A stretch of 64,000 bases of DNA, taken from contig JAYKKT010000056.1 in assembly GCA_036023115.1 (NCBI GenBank), positions 3,412,501-3,476,500 of the forward strand, read 5' to 3'. Source of the DNA: Brasenia schreberi. Lineage: Eukaryota > Streptophyta > Magnoliopsida > Nymphaeales > Cabombaceae. A program made the position numbers and the translations under genes. The notes beneath the pieces were generated by a model. The model searched no databases and was not told the origin of the DNA. It saw only the letters and a list, made by a program, of their open reading frames with translations. This document shows, one piece after another, positions 11,770 to 23,520 of this stretch; position 1 is the first letter of the stretch; each line of letters opens with the position of its first letter.

Positions 11770-14700
11770 CTACATATATTTCAAACCCATGTGGGTTACA
11801 TGTTTAGTGAAAAGTTCTTTTGAGATGCTTTTTGTAAAGGAGTCAGATAACATATTACCAGTTGGCATATAGCATATAGATATTTCATTTCTTTTGATCA
11901 TATCATGAACATAGTGATATTTAATAATTATATACTTACTTCTTGAGCTATCAACTCTACTTTTAATAAGAGTGATTATTGCATTATTGTCACAATAAAT
12001 GACAATTGGCTCGTTGGTTATGTCCAACTTCAAATCATATATGAAGTGGCTTATCCAAATGGTACTCATAACAGCCATACTGCAAGCAACATACTCAACT
12101 TATTATGTATGCAATGCTATACAACCCTTCTTCTTATAAGCTAAGAAATCGCTTCATTTCAAAATAAGAATATTTGTCCCGAGGTTGATTTGTTGTCATC
12201 TTTACTCCCAACAAAGTCAGCATCTGATATCCTACCACTTTCAATTCATTTGTTTGAAAACGCAATTTAAAGTCTTTTGTTCTTTTGAGATATCTTAGAA
12301 TCATTTTCACAACTATCCAATATTGCCACGTAGGATTACTTTGATATCTACTCATAAGACCAACAACAAAGCTGATATAAGGTCTTGTAAATAACATATC
12401 ATACATCAAGCTACCTACAACTCGTGCATAAGGAACATTAGGCTTATCGTCTCTTTCACCGAGACAATCAACCTCATCAAATTTGACCCCTTTCGTAACA
12501 GATCTAGATACAAACTTCCATTCACCCATTTTAAACTTCTTGAGGATATAATCGATATATCTTTCCTAACTTAGGCATAACAGTTTAGATTCTCTGTCTC
12601 AAGAAATCTTTATACCCAGGATATAGGATGCTTTCTCCATATCATTCATTTCAAGACTTGCAATTAGCCAGACTTGGTTTTGATAATCATCTCATTGTCA
12701 TTCTCAAATAATAATATGTTATTTACGTATAACGATAAGATGACAAAGTGGCTCTCACTGTTCCAAATATATACAAAGTGGCCAAGTTCAATAGCTATAA
12801 ATCCAAGTTCAATAATGATATTTTGAAAAATCAAATATCATTAGTTAGGTGATTATTTAAGATCATATGGGGATTTTTTCAACCTATATACTTTATCTTC
12901 TTGGGCTTAAACTTTGTATCCTTCGAGTTGTTGCATATATATAACTTTATTTAAATCTTCATTTAGAACAATTGTTTTACATCTAACTAGTGTAAATCCA
13001 AATCATAATATGTTGAGATTACTATGATTATTCTTATTGATGCAAATTTTTTAAAAGGGGAATATGTCTTAACATAGTTTATCACCTCCTTTTGCAAAAA
13101 CCCCTTTGTAACTAACCTCGTCTTAAACTTGTTGATTATCCTATGAATTTTATATTTCTTTTTCAGAACTCATTTACAACCTATAGCTTTTCTTGCTTTT
13201 GACAAATATGTCAATTCCTAAACTTAGTTTTTCTTAATGGATTCTATTTCTTCATCCATAGCTTTTTCTCAGTCTAAAAATTCATATGAGTCAATAGCCT
13301 ATTGATATGTAAAGTTATCAGTCAACTCATTTAAGATGGTGTGACCTTCGGTCTTTTATGTCTATTTAAAGTTTCGGTTTGATTAGAAAGATTATCTATG
13401 AGTTCAAATGATAATAGATTTAGATCCATTAGATCGTCTACACACTCATCATTATTTTCAAGGATGTCATTTTTAGTATCCTCTAACAATCAGTATCCCT
13501 GCTTTCTATTAGTTTATGGTCCTTATGATAAAACCAACATCCTTTAGATCTTTTAGGATATCTAATAAATATATATCTCAAAGACCTACTGTCTAGCTTG
13601 TTCCTAGACTGGTCAAGGATATTCACATGAGCGATAGATTTTACCTCATGACATCACCTAGGTTTAGTTTTCTTCCAAACCACATCTCATATGGCATAGA
13701 GAATATAACTTTACATGATAATCTATTGAGTATATACGTAATTGTATTTACCGCGTCTCTTCAAAATACCTTTGGTAGATAAACATTTATTAACATAGAC
13801 CTTGTCATATTCAATAAGGTCATGTTATATCTCTATGTTATATCACTCTATTGAGGTGTCCTAGGCATTGTATTTTGCTTTGTAATACCAAAAGTGTACT
13901 CTTCATCTCTATCCAATCTCAAAACTTTGATTGTATGCCTCAATTGGTTCTCAATTTCTTGTTTATATTCTTTGAATGCTTTAAATGCTTTAGATTTATG
14001 TGCTAAGAGATATATGTATGTATATCTCGAGTAATCAATGATAAAGGTTATAAAATAAATATTTTCTCATTGTAATCTTACTCTACAGGTCTACATAAAT
14101 CAGTGTGAATTATTTCCAATAGAGTTGTTGCTCTTGTTATTAAAAGTGTTTTCATTAAAAGCTAGCCAATAATTTAAAGTTGATTAATTTTCTCAACTTC
14201 TTTAAACTTATATGACCCAAACGTTTATACCATACATTCACATCAATCACATAAACATTATCAATATAAGTAGAAGAACTTTCATTTTCATTTACATTGA
14301 GTTTTAACAAATCATGCTCAACATCAAATAAATAAAAAGAAGTTACCCTACCATGCTTTATTGTAGTGACTTTACCAGGACCAAACCTAACCTCAAACCT
14401 TTTTTTTACCAAGGCAGTCACTGATACAAGATTGTACCTAATAGTGAGCATAATTAATATATCAGTAAGTACAATCAGTGTGCCTTATACAAAAATTCTG
14501 AAGGACCCAACCCCAAGAACATCAGAAAAGATATTATTCCCTATATAAATCCAATGCTTGTTAGGTTTGTATTCCTTCATATCCATTGAACCCTCTTTGC
14601 TCTTTGAGATATGTCAGGTCGCTCCTAAGTCAATCCACCAACCAATCATCAAGCGGTTCATGTAGAGGCACTCGATATAACACATATTATATCTTGTTTC

Positions 14701-15560
14701 TCTATTGGGTCGCGTTGTTGGTTGTTCCAAGCATTGTTCTTCTTATTGTACCAATCCATTTTGTATGATCCCATCTTGCCATAGTGGAAGCACTTTATCC
14801 GAGAAGTAGATTCTTGCAATTTCTTAAAGTTTTGCCTATCCTCCTTGTTATTCTTACCAAATTTCTTATTTGGTTTTTTCTTATTGTGGTTGCTTTTGGA
14901 GTTAGACCCTAGATCATCTTAAGCAATTAACAATTTTTCTCTTTTATTTTTATTCATATGTTCTTCTTCAATTGTTAGTTTTAATGGGAGTTCATAGAAG
15001 GTAAAATCTCGTGAAAGTCTAAGTGTTGTGGTTATCATATTCTAGGAAGGGAGAAGATTGTTTAAAATTGTGGATATTTGTATTGGTTCATGTATGATTG
15101 ATTTTGTTACAACTAAGTCCTTAGCCATTACCATCATTTGGTTAACATGTTCAACTACATTATCACCTTGTTTCATTTTATAAGAGTTATATTTTTGAAG
15201 TAGTAGTTGAACATGCAACTTAGTTGTAGTATTATATTTTATGGTCAAATAATCAAATATTTCTTTAGGTGTCTCAAACTTTTCAAATATCCTAATCAAG
15301 TCATCTTCAATGTAGGTTAATATTATGATCTTGGTTATATTATCATCCCTTAGAAATGTCTTATACTTGTCTTTCTCTTTATCTGTTGTAACTAGAGTAA
15401 GGGGTAAATTTTTTTCATAAGTACATAATCAACTCTCTCTAAAGTTAAGGTCAATGTGATTCTTTTCTTTCATGTTTGGAAATTTAGGCCATTTAATTTT
15501 TTTATCTTTACCAATTCTGAAACATGAATTATGAAAGTTATTTTTTTAATGATTTGACAT
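11770..15560 (-). pseudogene. Ty1/copia gag-pol polyprotein, element 1
   Basis: In minus-strand order there are gag (about 15,560-15,042, with LHVQLLLQKYNSYKM), a ruined zinc knuckle (14,751-14,792, reading CFHYGKMGSYKMDW where C-X2-C-X4-H-X4-C is expected), and a protease motif DLGAT (14,617-14,631). The pre-integrase region follows (WYKRLGHISLKKLRKL, to 14,155). Integrase and first RT blocks across 14,100-12,600 are broken by many stops. Then come RT (12,529-12,134, VVGSLMYDML and RYLKRTKD) and RNase H (12,078-11,770, IYCDNNAIITLIKS, ending HVTHMGLKYM). The RT active site reads YVNN at 12,718-12,729 instead of YVDD. The element cannot encode a working enzyme. Confidence 0.85.
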
Positions 15561-16728
15561 AGATAACAAGTAGAGGATCTGTATATTTTTAGATAAAAAA
15601 TATAAAACATGCATCAAATGAATAGACATAAGACATTTCTTAAAGAATCACTAACAAAAAATAGTCAAGCACCTAAATACAATATCCACAATGCCTAAGT
15701 ACTGAACTATAAATATTTTCTAGTATTGTACTCCAATTTATTTAACATATAGGTACCTTTCTGAATATCAGAAAAACTAAAGAGAGAGTAGTAAAAAAGT
15801 TACTCACGGTATTTCTTAGAAAGTACAATAGCAAACATGTACTTGTTTAGGTGGCATAACTGATAATATGTCAAACAATGAGGGTCATTTCTATACAATC
15901 ACCTAAATACAGGGTTCTTTAATTTCATATCAAAGTATCTGGACATTACCGTAATTTTGCCCGATGGTATTTCATAACTTTTTATTTTGTATAGGGCCAA
16001 AATGGTCATTTAAGTCTACTACTGGCATTTTGCCACTATGATTTTGCAACCCTCTTTTTTGCATAAACCGCAGAGTATATAAATAACTTGAGGATAAAGA
16101 GCAGCTTGTGGAGAGAGAGAGAACGTTAGGGCAGTTCTATCATCGCCAGTCCGACCTCCGCTCCTCCTAATTCGGCTTCATACGCCTCCTCGGCCGTTAT
16201 AGAGAGGGAGAGAGAGGCCTACACACAGAGAGAGAAACTGAGAGAGAGGGAGACCGTTAAGAAGGTTCTATCATCGCTGGCCCAGTCTTCACTCCTCTTC
16301 CTTCAGCTTCACATGCTTCCTCCTGGACCGCTGCCTCTCTAAGCAGTTCCTACCGACTACTCAACCCACCTCTCTCTCATCGTTGTCTTTACTTTCCTCA
16401 ATGACATTCATTCTCTCTATGGTGTTTCAGGTCCGTGACTTGCCTAAGGTTGCCTGCGATAGGGTGGCTTTCGATAATCGTCTGCCTCAAACCACAGAGA
16501 CAAAACCTTTTTGTTTTCGGTATGTGACTTGCCTAAGGCCGCTTGTGATGGGCGACTTCTAGCTGTCGTCTACCTCAAGCCCCAGAGACAGAAACCATCT
16601 CCTTATATTTCTCCTATTTTTTTATATATAAGAAACTTTTGCCAGAACAATTTTTTGACATCGATTTTAACATTCTTTTCTTTTCTACAGGGTTGGCATA
16701 CCTCTATGGAGTCGTAGAGGCCTTGAAG
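15561..16728 (-). other. Leader between primer site and gag of copia element 1
   Basis: Non-coding. It contains two tandem duplications. One is GTTCTATCATCGC-centred (about 16,133 and 16,264). The other has an 89-bp period around GTGACTTGCCTAAGG (about 16,435 and 16,524). GA-rich tracts lie at 16,110-16,250. An AAAATGGTCATTT-like region next to a TATATAAATAA word has a counterpart upstream of gag in element 2 (22,790-23,400), so this appears to be a shared leader. Read on the plus strand it looks like a promoter, but I found no gene that would use it. Confidence 0.45.
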
Positions 16729-16741
16729 ACACTCTGATACC
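16729..16741 (-). other. Primer-binding site (initiator-tRNA-Met type) of copia element 1
   Basis: Minus strand reads TGGTATCAGAGTG, the standard plant copia primer site complementary to the 3' end of initiator tRNA-Met, with the final C changed. Sequence ending CTTCAATAA lies immediately 5' of it and is taken as the LTR end. Confidence 0.75.
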
Positions 16742-17060
16742 ATTATTGAAGCCGACGGGTCTTTCACGTTTGTAGAGAGTTCTAGTGAGCGCAACTGAAG
16801 CCGTATACCTCCAAACGAGAAGGAAGAAGATAGAGAAAGAAAGAGAAAAATGGGAAGAACATAGTTACCCGCAGAGGATTTTTCTCAAGAAGATGAGCAT
16901 GTGTAAAAAAATAGTATGTATTTTTTGTATTTTATCATATATACTTGACTTTTTTCTTTCGAGTTTCCTCTCTAGGCTTCCTATTGAAGCCATTCCATAC
17001 TCATCCGGGAGATGCCTAAGACTTCTTCAAAAAAGCATAAATTGGTTTTGATTAAAGTTT
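16742..17060 (-). repeat. Probable 5' LTR remnant of copia element 1
   Basis: It lies directly 5' of the primer site on the minus strand, with a TATATATG-like AT stretch and a pyrimidine-rich stretch as in R/U5. The outer boundary is not defined, and no matching 3' copy is visible. Confidence 0.45.
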
Positions 17061-17499
17061 ATCTTTTGAAAATGCAACTCATAAAATCTCGAAAGAGGGT
17101 TCTTCTTCTCACATTTCATGATTGACGTTAATATTGGGGAAGATAGTGGCCATCAACTACCTACAATGGGTCAATAAGCCAATGCTTGGTGCCCAACATG
17201 GCATGGATCTTTGGAAATGAACAATTAAGGAGACTAAAGACGAGATCTATGGAATCAAGCTCCCCACCAGTAGCAACAATGCTTGAGCACCCTGCCATTG
17301 AGCTAATACTTTGTATGCACATCATGTGCTTTTTACGGAGGATGGGTTCCATGCCAACACAAATTCAAGCCACATAATTGCCTACCTCATTAATAAACAA
17401 CATTGTCATGATGGATTGGTGATGGATATAGCGAATGTGAGATTTATCTTAAAAGGATTTGAAACTTCTGCTTTCAATTTCATAGGGAGCTCAATAACA
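17061..17499 (+). other. Unassigned stretch between copia LTR and LINE fragment
   Basis: Interrupted plus-strand frames (for example 17,311-17,505) could be diverged LINE sequence continuing into the fragment at 17,500, but no diagnostic motif is visible. Confidence 0.3.
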
Positions 17500-18092
17500 A
17501 GTTGATTCAAGGGGATCTTTTAGAGCATGTATACACACACAAGAGGAATGTTATTTATTAAATAGGTAGGCAATTATTTGATTTGATTGTGTCAGCAAGG
17601 AATTTACTATCTATGGCAGATATAGACAACAACCCCACTCTACTCGATGGCCTACCAAAAGAATTCATTGATGATCTCCAACCGATGCTAATTAGATATT
17701 GGTGGGGTGGAAATAATAAGAGGACATCTCAATGGGTTGGATGGAATCTCTTGTGTCAAAGTAAGATGGAGGGTGGATTGGGGCTAAAAGACCTTAAAGC
17801 AATAAACGTCTTGATGAAACAAGCATGAAGACTCGTACATGGAGGACTTCATTATTGTACAAGGTGTATAAACAAAAAAAACTTTTTCTGATATTTCTTC
17901 ATGAGAGCTGAATTAGGAACCAATACCTCTTGGGGTTGGCGCAACCTAACTGAAGGATGTAGTGTAATTGGGAAAGGGTTAAGGTGGCTTGTGGGTGATG
18001 GTATGCCTATTGCTATATTTCGCGACCCACAGCTACTAGGGGAGCATCCATACATCATTTCGAAAGATGCCATACTAAATAGAAATATATTC
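17500..18092 (+). pseudogene. L1-type LINE ORF2 fragment, C-terminal part of reverse transcriptase
   Basis: The block IRYWWGGNNKRTSQWVGW, then LLCQSKMEGGLGLKDLKAIN (17,690-17,815), matches the plant LINE signature around WWG...W..LC.PK..GGLG...L...N. A second block (17,925-18,010) has GKGLRWLVGDGMPIAIFRDP, the conserved (K)GLRWRVGDG...W.D. segment. A stop and a frame break separate the two. The fragment ends where the copia LTR starts at 18,098, so the LTR element inserted into this LINE. No endonuclease or YxDD part is present. Confidence 0.75.
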
Positions 18093-18097
18093 TTGGT

Positions 18098-18508
18098 TGT
18101 GATGGCACGATCCCAGTCAAAGAGGGCCCGATTGCTGTTGATGAAGAGCCAGTGGCAGACTGTTTCTTGTAGCAGCGGAAGCGGAAATGGAGATTGCTCT
18201 TTCTTGAGGTTTCCTCACAGCGATTTACTCCAAGGAGACTTGTTGTTTCTTTCTTTTTCACTTCTCACACTTTGATCTGTATTGCACTGCTCTATTTATA
18301 GAGCAGTGACTGCTCATTATCTCCTGACTTGCACGTTGGGTTTCCCTCTTCTGAGCAGCCCGAATCCGGACGGTTACCGTGAAATCCGATAACCATCCAA
18401 CGGTTACACACGACCCTATCCGATAACCCTATCTCTAGTAATGGACTGGATGGCCAGTCTAGTTGTTACCAGATAAGGTTGCCGAGAATGACCATCCTAT
18501 CTATAACA
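18098..18508 (-). repeat. 3' LTR of copia element 2 (411 bp)
   Basis: On the minus strand it starts TGTTATAG directly after the polypurine tract and ends GCCATCACA, the normal TG...CA boundaries. U3 carries a TATA box (CTATAAATAG) inside a perfect 20-bp palindrome at 18,287-18,306; R would begin about 25-30 bp further on. It abuts a LINE fragment at 18,092. The adjacent 5-mer ttggt (18,093-18,097) is the expected target duplication, but its partner was not found. Confidence 0.82.
18287..18306 (-). promoter_or_regulatory. LTR TATA box within a palindrome
   Basis: CTGCTCTATTTATAGAGCAG is a perfect inverted repeat whose centre is the TATA box of the LTR (CTATAAATAG on the minus strand). A TATA-like word is therefore present on both strands. 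Confidence 0.7.
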
Positions 18509-18520
18509 TCTCCCACTTGG
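18509..18520 (-). other. Polypurine tract of copia element 2
   Basis: Minus strand CCAAGTGGGAGA immediately precedes the TGTTATAG start of the 3' LTR. The same word and the next ~70 bp of 3' untranslated sequence recur in element 1 at 11,576-11,650. Confidence 0.8.
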
Positions 18521-18726
18521 CCATTCGAGCCAAATGTATCGACATACTGGTTTTCCTCCCACTTTTTCAGGGTTTTACCTAGTAATGTTAATTCCTGATT
18601 ACTATTGCAATCAGTACATGTTGTGTGGTTATTTTCCTTCACAATAATTTATTTGTTATATGGTTGTTTATCTATACAACACTATTCATCCGTTGTGTGG
18701 TTATTTTCCTATACAATAATCAAACA

Positions 18727-21700
18727 TATCTCAAACCTATGTTTGTAATATGCTTTGAGAAAAATTCCTCTATTATGCCTTTCGTTAAGAGTTTGCCAAC
18801 ATATCTTCTATTGGCATGTATGAGATGGATGTTTTCTTTCTCATCACCATATCATGAACATAGTGGTATTTTACTATTATATGCTTGCTTTTCAAGTAAT
18901 CAGCTTCACTCTTGATAAGAGTAATTGCTGCATTGTTATCATAGTAAATGATAACTAGCTCATTAGTTATTTTTAACTTCAAATCTCGTATGAAGCGGCT
19001 TATCCAAACAACACTCGTTGCAGCCATACATCAAGCTACATACTCAACAACCTGTGTATGCAATGCTACACAACCCTGTTTCTTATATGTTCAAGAAACA
19101 ACACCACCTCCAAATAAGAATATTTGTCCCGAGGTTAACTTGCTGTCATCTTTACTTCCAACAAAGTTAGCGTCTGAGTATCCTACCACTTTCAGTTCAT
19201 CTGCTTGAAAACACAGTTTCAAGCCTTTTGTTCCTTTTAGATATCTTAAAATTCTTTTCACATATACCCAATGCTGCCAACCCGAATTACTTTGATATCT
19301 ACTTACAAGACCAACAACAAAGCTGATATCAAGTCTTGTATACAACATAGCATATATCAAGCTACCAACAGCTTGTGCATAAGGAACATTAGGCTTATCG
19401 TCTCCTTCACCAGGACAACCAGCCTTACTCAATTTAACCCCTTTTGAAACAGGTGTATCTACAGACTTGCATTCACCCATTTTAAACTTCTTGAGGATAT
19501 AGTCAATATATCTCTCTTCACTCAGGCATAAAAGTCTAGATTCTCTATCTTGAGATATATTTATTCCTAGGATATAGGATGCTTCCCCCATATCCTTCAT
19601 TTCGAACTTGGAGTTCAACCATGACTTGGTTTTGACAATTATCTCATTGTCGTTTCTAGTCAACAATATGTCATCTACGTATAATGACAAGATGACAAAG
19701 TAGCTCTCACTATTCCAAACATATACACAGTGATTAAATTTATTAGTCACAAACTCAAGTTCAATAATGGCATTTTGAAAAGTCAAATACCATTAGCGAG
19801 GTGACTGTTTCAGGCCATATAGGGATTTTTTCAACCTATATACTTTATCTTCTTGGCCTTCAACCACAAATCCTTCAAGCTGCTGTAAATATATGATTTC
19901 TTCTAAGTCTTCGTTTAGAAAAGCTATCTTTACATCTAACTGATGTAAATTTAAATCATAGTATGCATATATTGCCAGGATTATACGTATGGATGCAAAT
20001 TTCGTAATTGAGAAATATATCTTAATATAATTTATCCTCTCTTTTTGCGAAAAACCCTTTGCAACCAACCTCATTTTAAACTTGTCGATTGTACCATCGA
20101 CCTTGTATTTCTTTTTCAGAACCCATTTACAGCCTATGGCCTTCCTTCCTTTTGGCAAATCAGCCAATTCCCAGACTTGATTTTTCTCAATAGATTCAAT
20201 TTCCTCATCCATGGCTTTCTCCTAGTCTGTCGTTTCTGATGAGTTTATTGCTTGCTGATAAGTCAAGTTATCAGTCAACTCATCCAAATCCACTGAATTA
20301 CACACTTTTTCTACAAGTTAAGTGTGATAATCCTTTTAGTAGGATGGTATGTCTCTTGGCCTCTTATGTCCACTTAAGGTATCGGTAGTTTCAGGAAGAT
20401 CTTCAATGGGCTCAAAAGATGATTGGTCTAAGTCTACCAGATCATCAACATATTCCTCATTGTTTTCCAGGATATCATTCTTAGTATTTTCTAAGAATTC
20501 AATATCTCTGCTTTCAATAAGTCCGTGGTCCTTATGATAAAACCGATATCCTTTTGAACCTTTTGGATATCCAATGAATATACATCTCAAAGACCTACTA
20601 TCTAGCTTATCCTTAGACTGATCAAGGATCTTTACATGTGCAACAGATTCCCACCTCCAGAGATGACCTAGGTTGAGTTTTCTTTCAAACCACATCTCAT
20701 ATGGTGTAGTGAATACAACTTTACATGGTACTCTATTGAGTATGTAAACCGTTGTACTTACTACTTCTCCCCAAAATACCCTTAGAAGAGAGGCATCAAT
20801 CAACATTGACCTTGTCATATTCAACAAGGTTCTATTGTATCTTTCATCTACACTATTTTGTTGAGGTGTCTTGGGCATTGTATTCTGTTTTGTAATATCA
20901 AAGTCTTTGCAAAATTCCAAAAATTCTGCCGAGGTATACTCACCACGTCTATCTGGTCTTTGGACTTGGATCGAATTTCTTAATTGGTTTTTCCACTTCT
21001 TGCTTATATTCTTTAAAAGCATCAAGTGCCTCAGATTTATGTGCCAAAAGATATAGATACATATATCTAGAGTAATCATTGATAAAGGTTATAAAATAAC
21101 CCTTTCCTCGATGTGACTTTACTCTAAAAGGTCCACATAAATCTGTATGAATAACTTCCAACAGGGTTGTTGCCCTTATTGTTTTCTTGGAAAAAACTTT
21201 CCTCATCATTTTTCCTTGTATACAAGCTTCACACTTGTTGAAAGTATTTTCCTCAAATCCAGGTAATAAGCCAAAGTTAGATAATTTCCTCAACTTTTCC
21301 AGACTTATATGTCCTAGGCGTTTATGCCATATATTCACATAAAAAACAAAGGCACTCTTAGTATAAGCAGAAGATGTACTAATTTCATTATCACAAAGCT
21401 TAAATAGTCCTTATTCTACATCGAATTTCCTAGAGAATAATATTCTCCCATGCTTTCCCACAGTCACCTTGTTAGGAATAAACCTAACCTCAAAACCTTT
21501 CTTTACCAAGGGAGGGACCGAGACTAGATTGCGGCTTATAGATGGCACAATTAAAACATCAGTCAATACAATTGGTTTGCCTTTACAAATATCCTTAAGG
21601 ACCCAATACCCAGAACATTCGATAAAATATTATTTCCTATATAGACTCGATGTTCTCTAGGTTTATATTCCTTCAAATTCATTGCCTCTTCCTTGGTCTT

Positions 21701-22640
21701 CGAGATGTGCTGTGTAGCTCCTAAGTCTATCTACCAACCTGTCAACAGGGAGTTCAAGTACAAGCATTCTCAAATCACGAAGATTATGTCCTGCTTCTCC
21801 AACTGTCCCCGCTGTGGGTTGTTTCTTCCACCTTTCTTTTTGCGGCAGTCCCTTTTGTAGTGTCCCATCTTTCCGCAATTGAAACACTTGACTTAAGAAG
21901 CAGTTTCCTACGATTTCTTAAAATTTTGGCCGCCTTTCTTGTTATTCTTGCCAAACTTTTTTTTTTGTTTTTTCTTCTGGTTGGTTTTGGAGCTAAACGT
22001 TATCTCATCCTGTACCACTAGCAACTTTTCTTTTTTATTTTTGAGCATGTGTTCTTGCTCTATTGCTAGTTTTAGGGGCAACTCTGAAAGGTTAATCTCA
22101 GGCCCTAATCTTAGGGCAGTGGCGACCATGTTCCATGACGGGGGTAGACTGTTTAGTATGGTTGATATCTGCATCGGTTCCGAAATAACTGATTTTGCTA
22201 CGGCTAAGTCTCTAGCCATTACCAACATGTGGTTTATATGTTCTACTACATTATTTCTTTCTTTCATTCTGAAGGAGTTATACTATTGTAGTAACAACTG
22301 CACATGCAATTTTCCAATTGTATCATACTTGGCTGTTATTGAGTCAAACAGCTCTTTAGCGGTCTCGTATTCTTCGAAGACCCTAATCAAGTCATCCTCC
22401 ATGTAGGTTAACATGATTGTCCTTGCTATAGTATCATTCTTTAGAAATATTTTATACATTTCTACTTGTTGCTCATTTGCATCTAGGGGTGATAGACGCA
22501 TGGTTTCCTTTAATACATACTCAACACCTAGTGTTACAGCCAGTGGGATTCTCCTCTTCAAAGTTTGGAAGTTCAGACCGTTCAACTTCTCAGTTTTTGC
22601 CAACTCAGACACACATATCCTAAAACTTATTTTTATGTGT
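18727..22640 (-). pseudogene. Ty1/copia gag-pol polyprotein, element 2
   Basis: Gag (about 22,640-21,908) has LNGLNFQTLKRRI and ITAKYDTIGKLHVQLLLQ. The zinc knuckle is intact, CFNCGKMGHYKRDC (21,845-21,886), but two in-frame stops lie just before it. The protease motif is DLGAT (21,713-21,727). Integrase (21,338-20,336) has WHKRLGHISLEKL, CEACIQGK, HTDLCGPF, FINDYSR and the PDRRGEY/PQQNSVDERYNR region; a one-base frameshift lies near 20,970. RT (20,212-19,091) has GCKWVLKKKYKVDG, LYGLKQSPR, one stop (TAA) and an intact YVDD at 19,670-19,681. RNase H (19,088-18,727) has IYYDNNAAITLIKS. Few lesions for its length, but clearly non-functional as it stands. Confidence 0.88.
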
Positions 22641-22789
22641 TTGGCAATAGTAACAATTAAACGGTCTAAAAAGGAAACAAATACAAAACAAAGAGCACAC
22701 ATAGCAGGAATCATGTCAGAATGATGCATAATATCAAAAAGTAGATCAACGATAATTTCATAAGCTCTTTGGGACAAATTCAAAATTTT

Positions 22790-23520
22790 CTCAAAGAGTT
22801 TCTGCCTTTGTACCCATTAAATAATACTAGTGGAAAATCCATAATTTTATCTATTTGTCCCCTTTTTGTAATTTTGTAAAAACCTGAGCACAAACTCGTA
22901 AAATTACTTTTTGGTATTTCTGTAAAATTCATGACTGATCGAGGTTAAAATTATAATTTTAACCCTCAGGTCAAATCTGTAATTTTTCAAAAGTATAGGG
23001 ATAATTCTATCTTTTGACTGAATGGCAGAATTGAAATTATCTAAACCAAGAAGGGCATAAACGTAAAGTGACAGCCCGATATTTGGTAATTTTCACAAAC
23101 CGCCAGAGGGTAAAACAAACTTTTTGCATAGTAAGGGCAAAATAGTCTTCTTACCCAAAAATATCTAGACAATTCTGTAATTTTGTGCAGTGGCAAAATT
23201 GTAAATAAGTAAAACCGGCCGGGACAGAACGAACTTTTTAGTCCGTTGCTTGAGGCGGTTTCGGGAAACCGCTAGTTTCGGTTGTGAAACCGTTGGGTTT
23301 TTTTAATTCACTATTTAATGAGGAGAGAGAGTGTACACGGAAGAGGGGAGAGAGAGAGGGAGGAAGGGAGATGAGAGAGAGAGAGAGAGAGGGAGCTCCG
23401 GCTGCTGGTCGGACTTCTTCTGCGTTGGCTCTTTCTAGCCTGTTTCGGCTTTTGATCTCGGTTCAGGCAGGCCGTCGCCTTGCTTCGGCTGAGTGGCCTG
23501 GCCTTCACCTTGCTCTGTTT
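22790..23520. other. Leader-like non-coding region upstream of copia element 2 gag
   Basis: No gene. AT-rich DNA with repeated words such as GTAATTTT and GGGCAAAAT is followed by a GA tract at 23,320-23,395. Parts parallel 15,880-16,250 in element 1. The plus-strand open frame at 23,284-23,523 is the translation of the GA tract and its GC-richer flank and is not a believable protein. Confidence 0.45.

Larger units (their letters stand above)
11571..17060 (-). mobile_element. Ty1/copia retrotransposon, element 1 (decayed)
   Basis: Order on the minus strand: LTR-like end and primer-binding site near 16,742, long leader, gag, protease, integrase, reverse transcriptase, RNase H, then a purine tract at 11,576-11,587 (AGTGGGAGA on the minus strand). 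The coding part and the 3' untranslated sequence closely parallel element 2 at 18,509-22,700, so the two belong to one family. No 3' LTR resembling that of element 2 follows the purine tract; this end is probably truncated or replaced. Confidence 0.8.
18509..23520 (-). mobile_element. Ty1/copia retrotransposon, element 2 (better preserved, one LTR)
   Basis: Internal region of the element whose 3' LTR is 18,098-18,508. Gag, protease, integrase, RT and RNase H follow in copia order on the minus strand. Upstream of gag the leader (22,790-23,520) is non-coding with a GAGAGA tract, as in element 1. Neither a primer site nor a 5' LTR matching 18,098-18,508 could be found above 22,790, so the 5' end seems to have been deleted after insertion. 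Confidence 0.8.

Noticed and set aside
15850..16720. Plus-strand gene start with TATA box and GA-rich 5' region
   Set aside because: No credible coding frame follows; the region lies between copia gag and its primer site and is partly shared with element 2.
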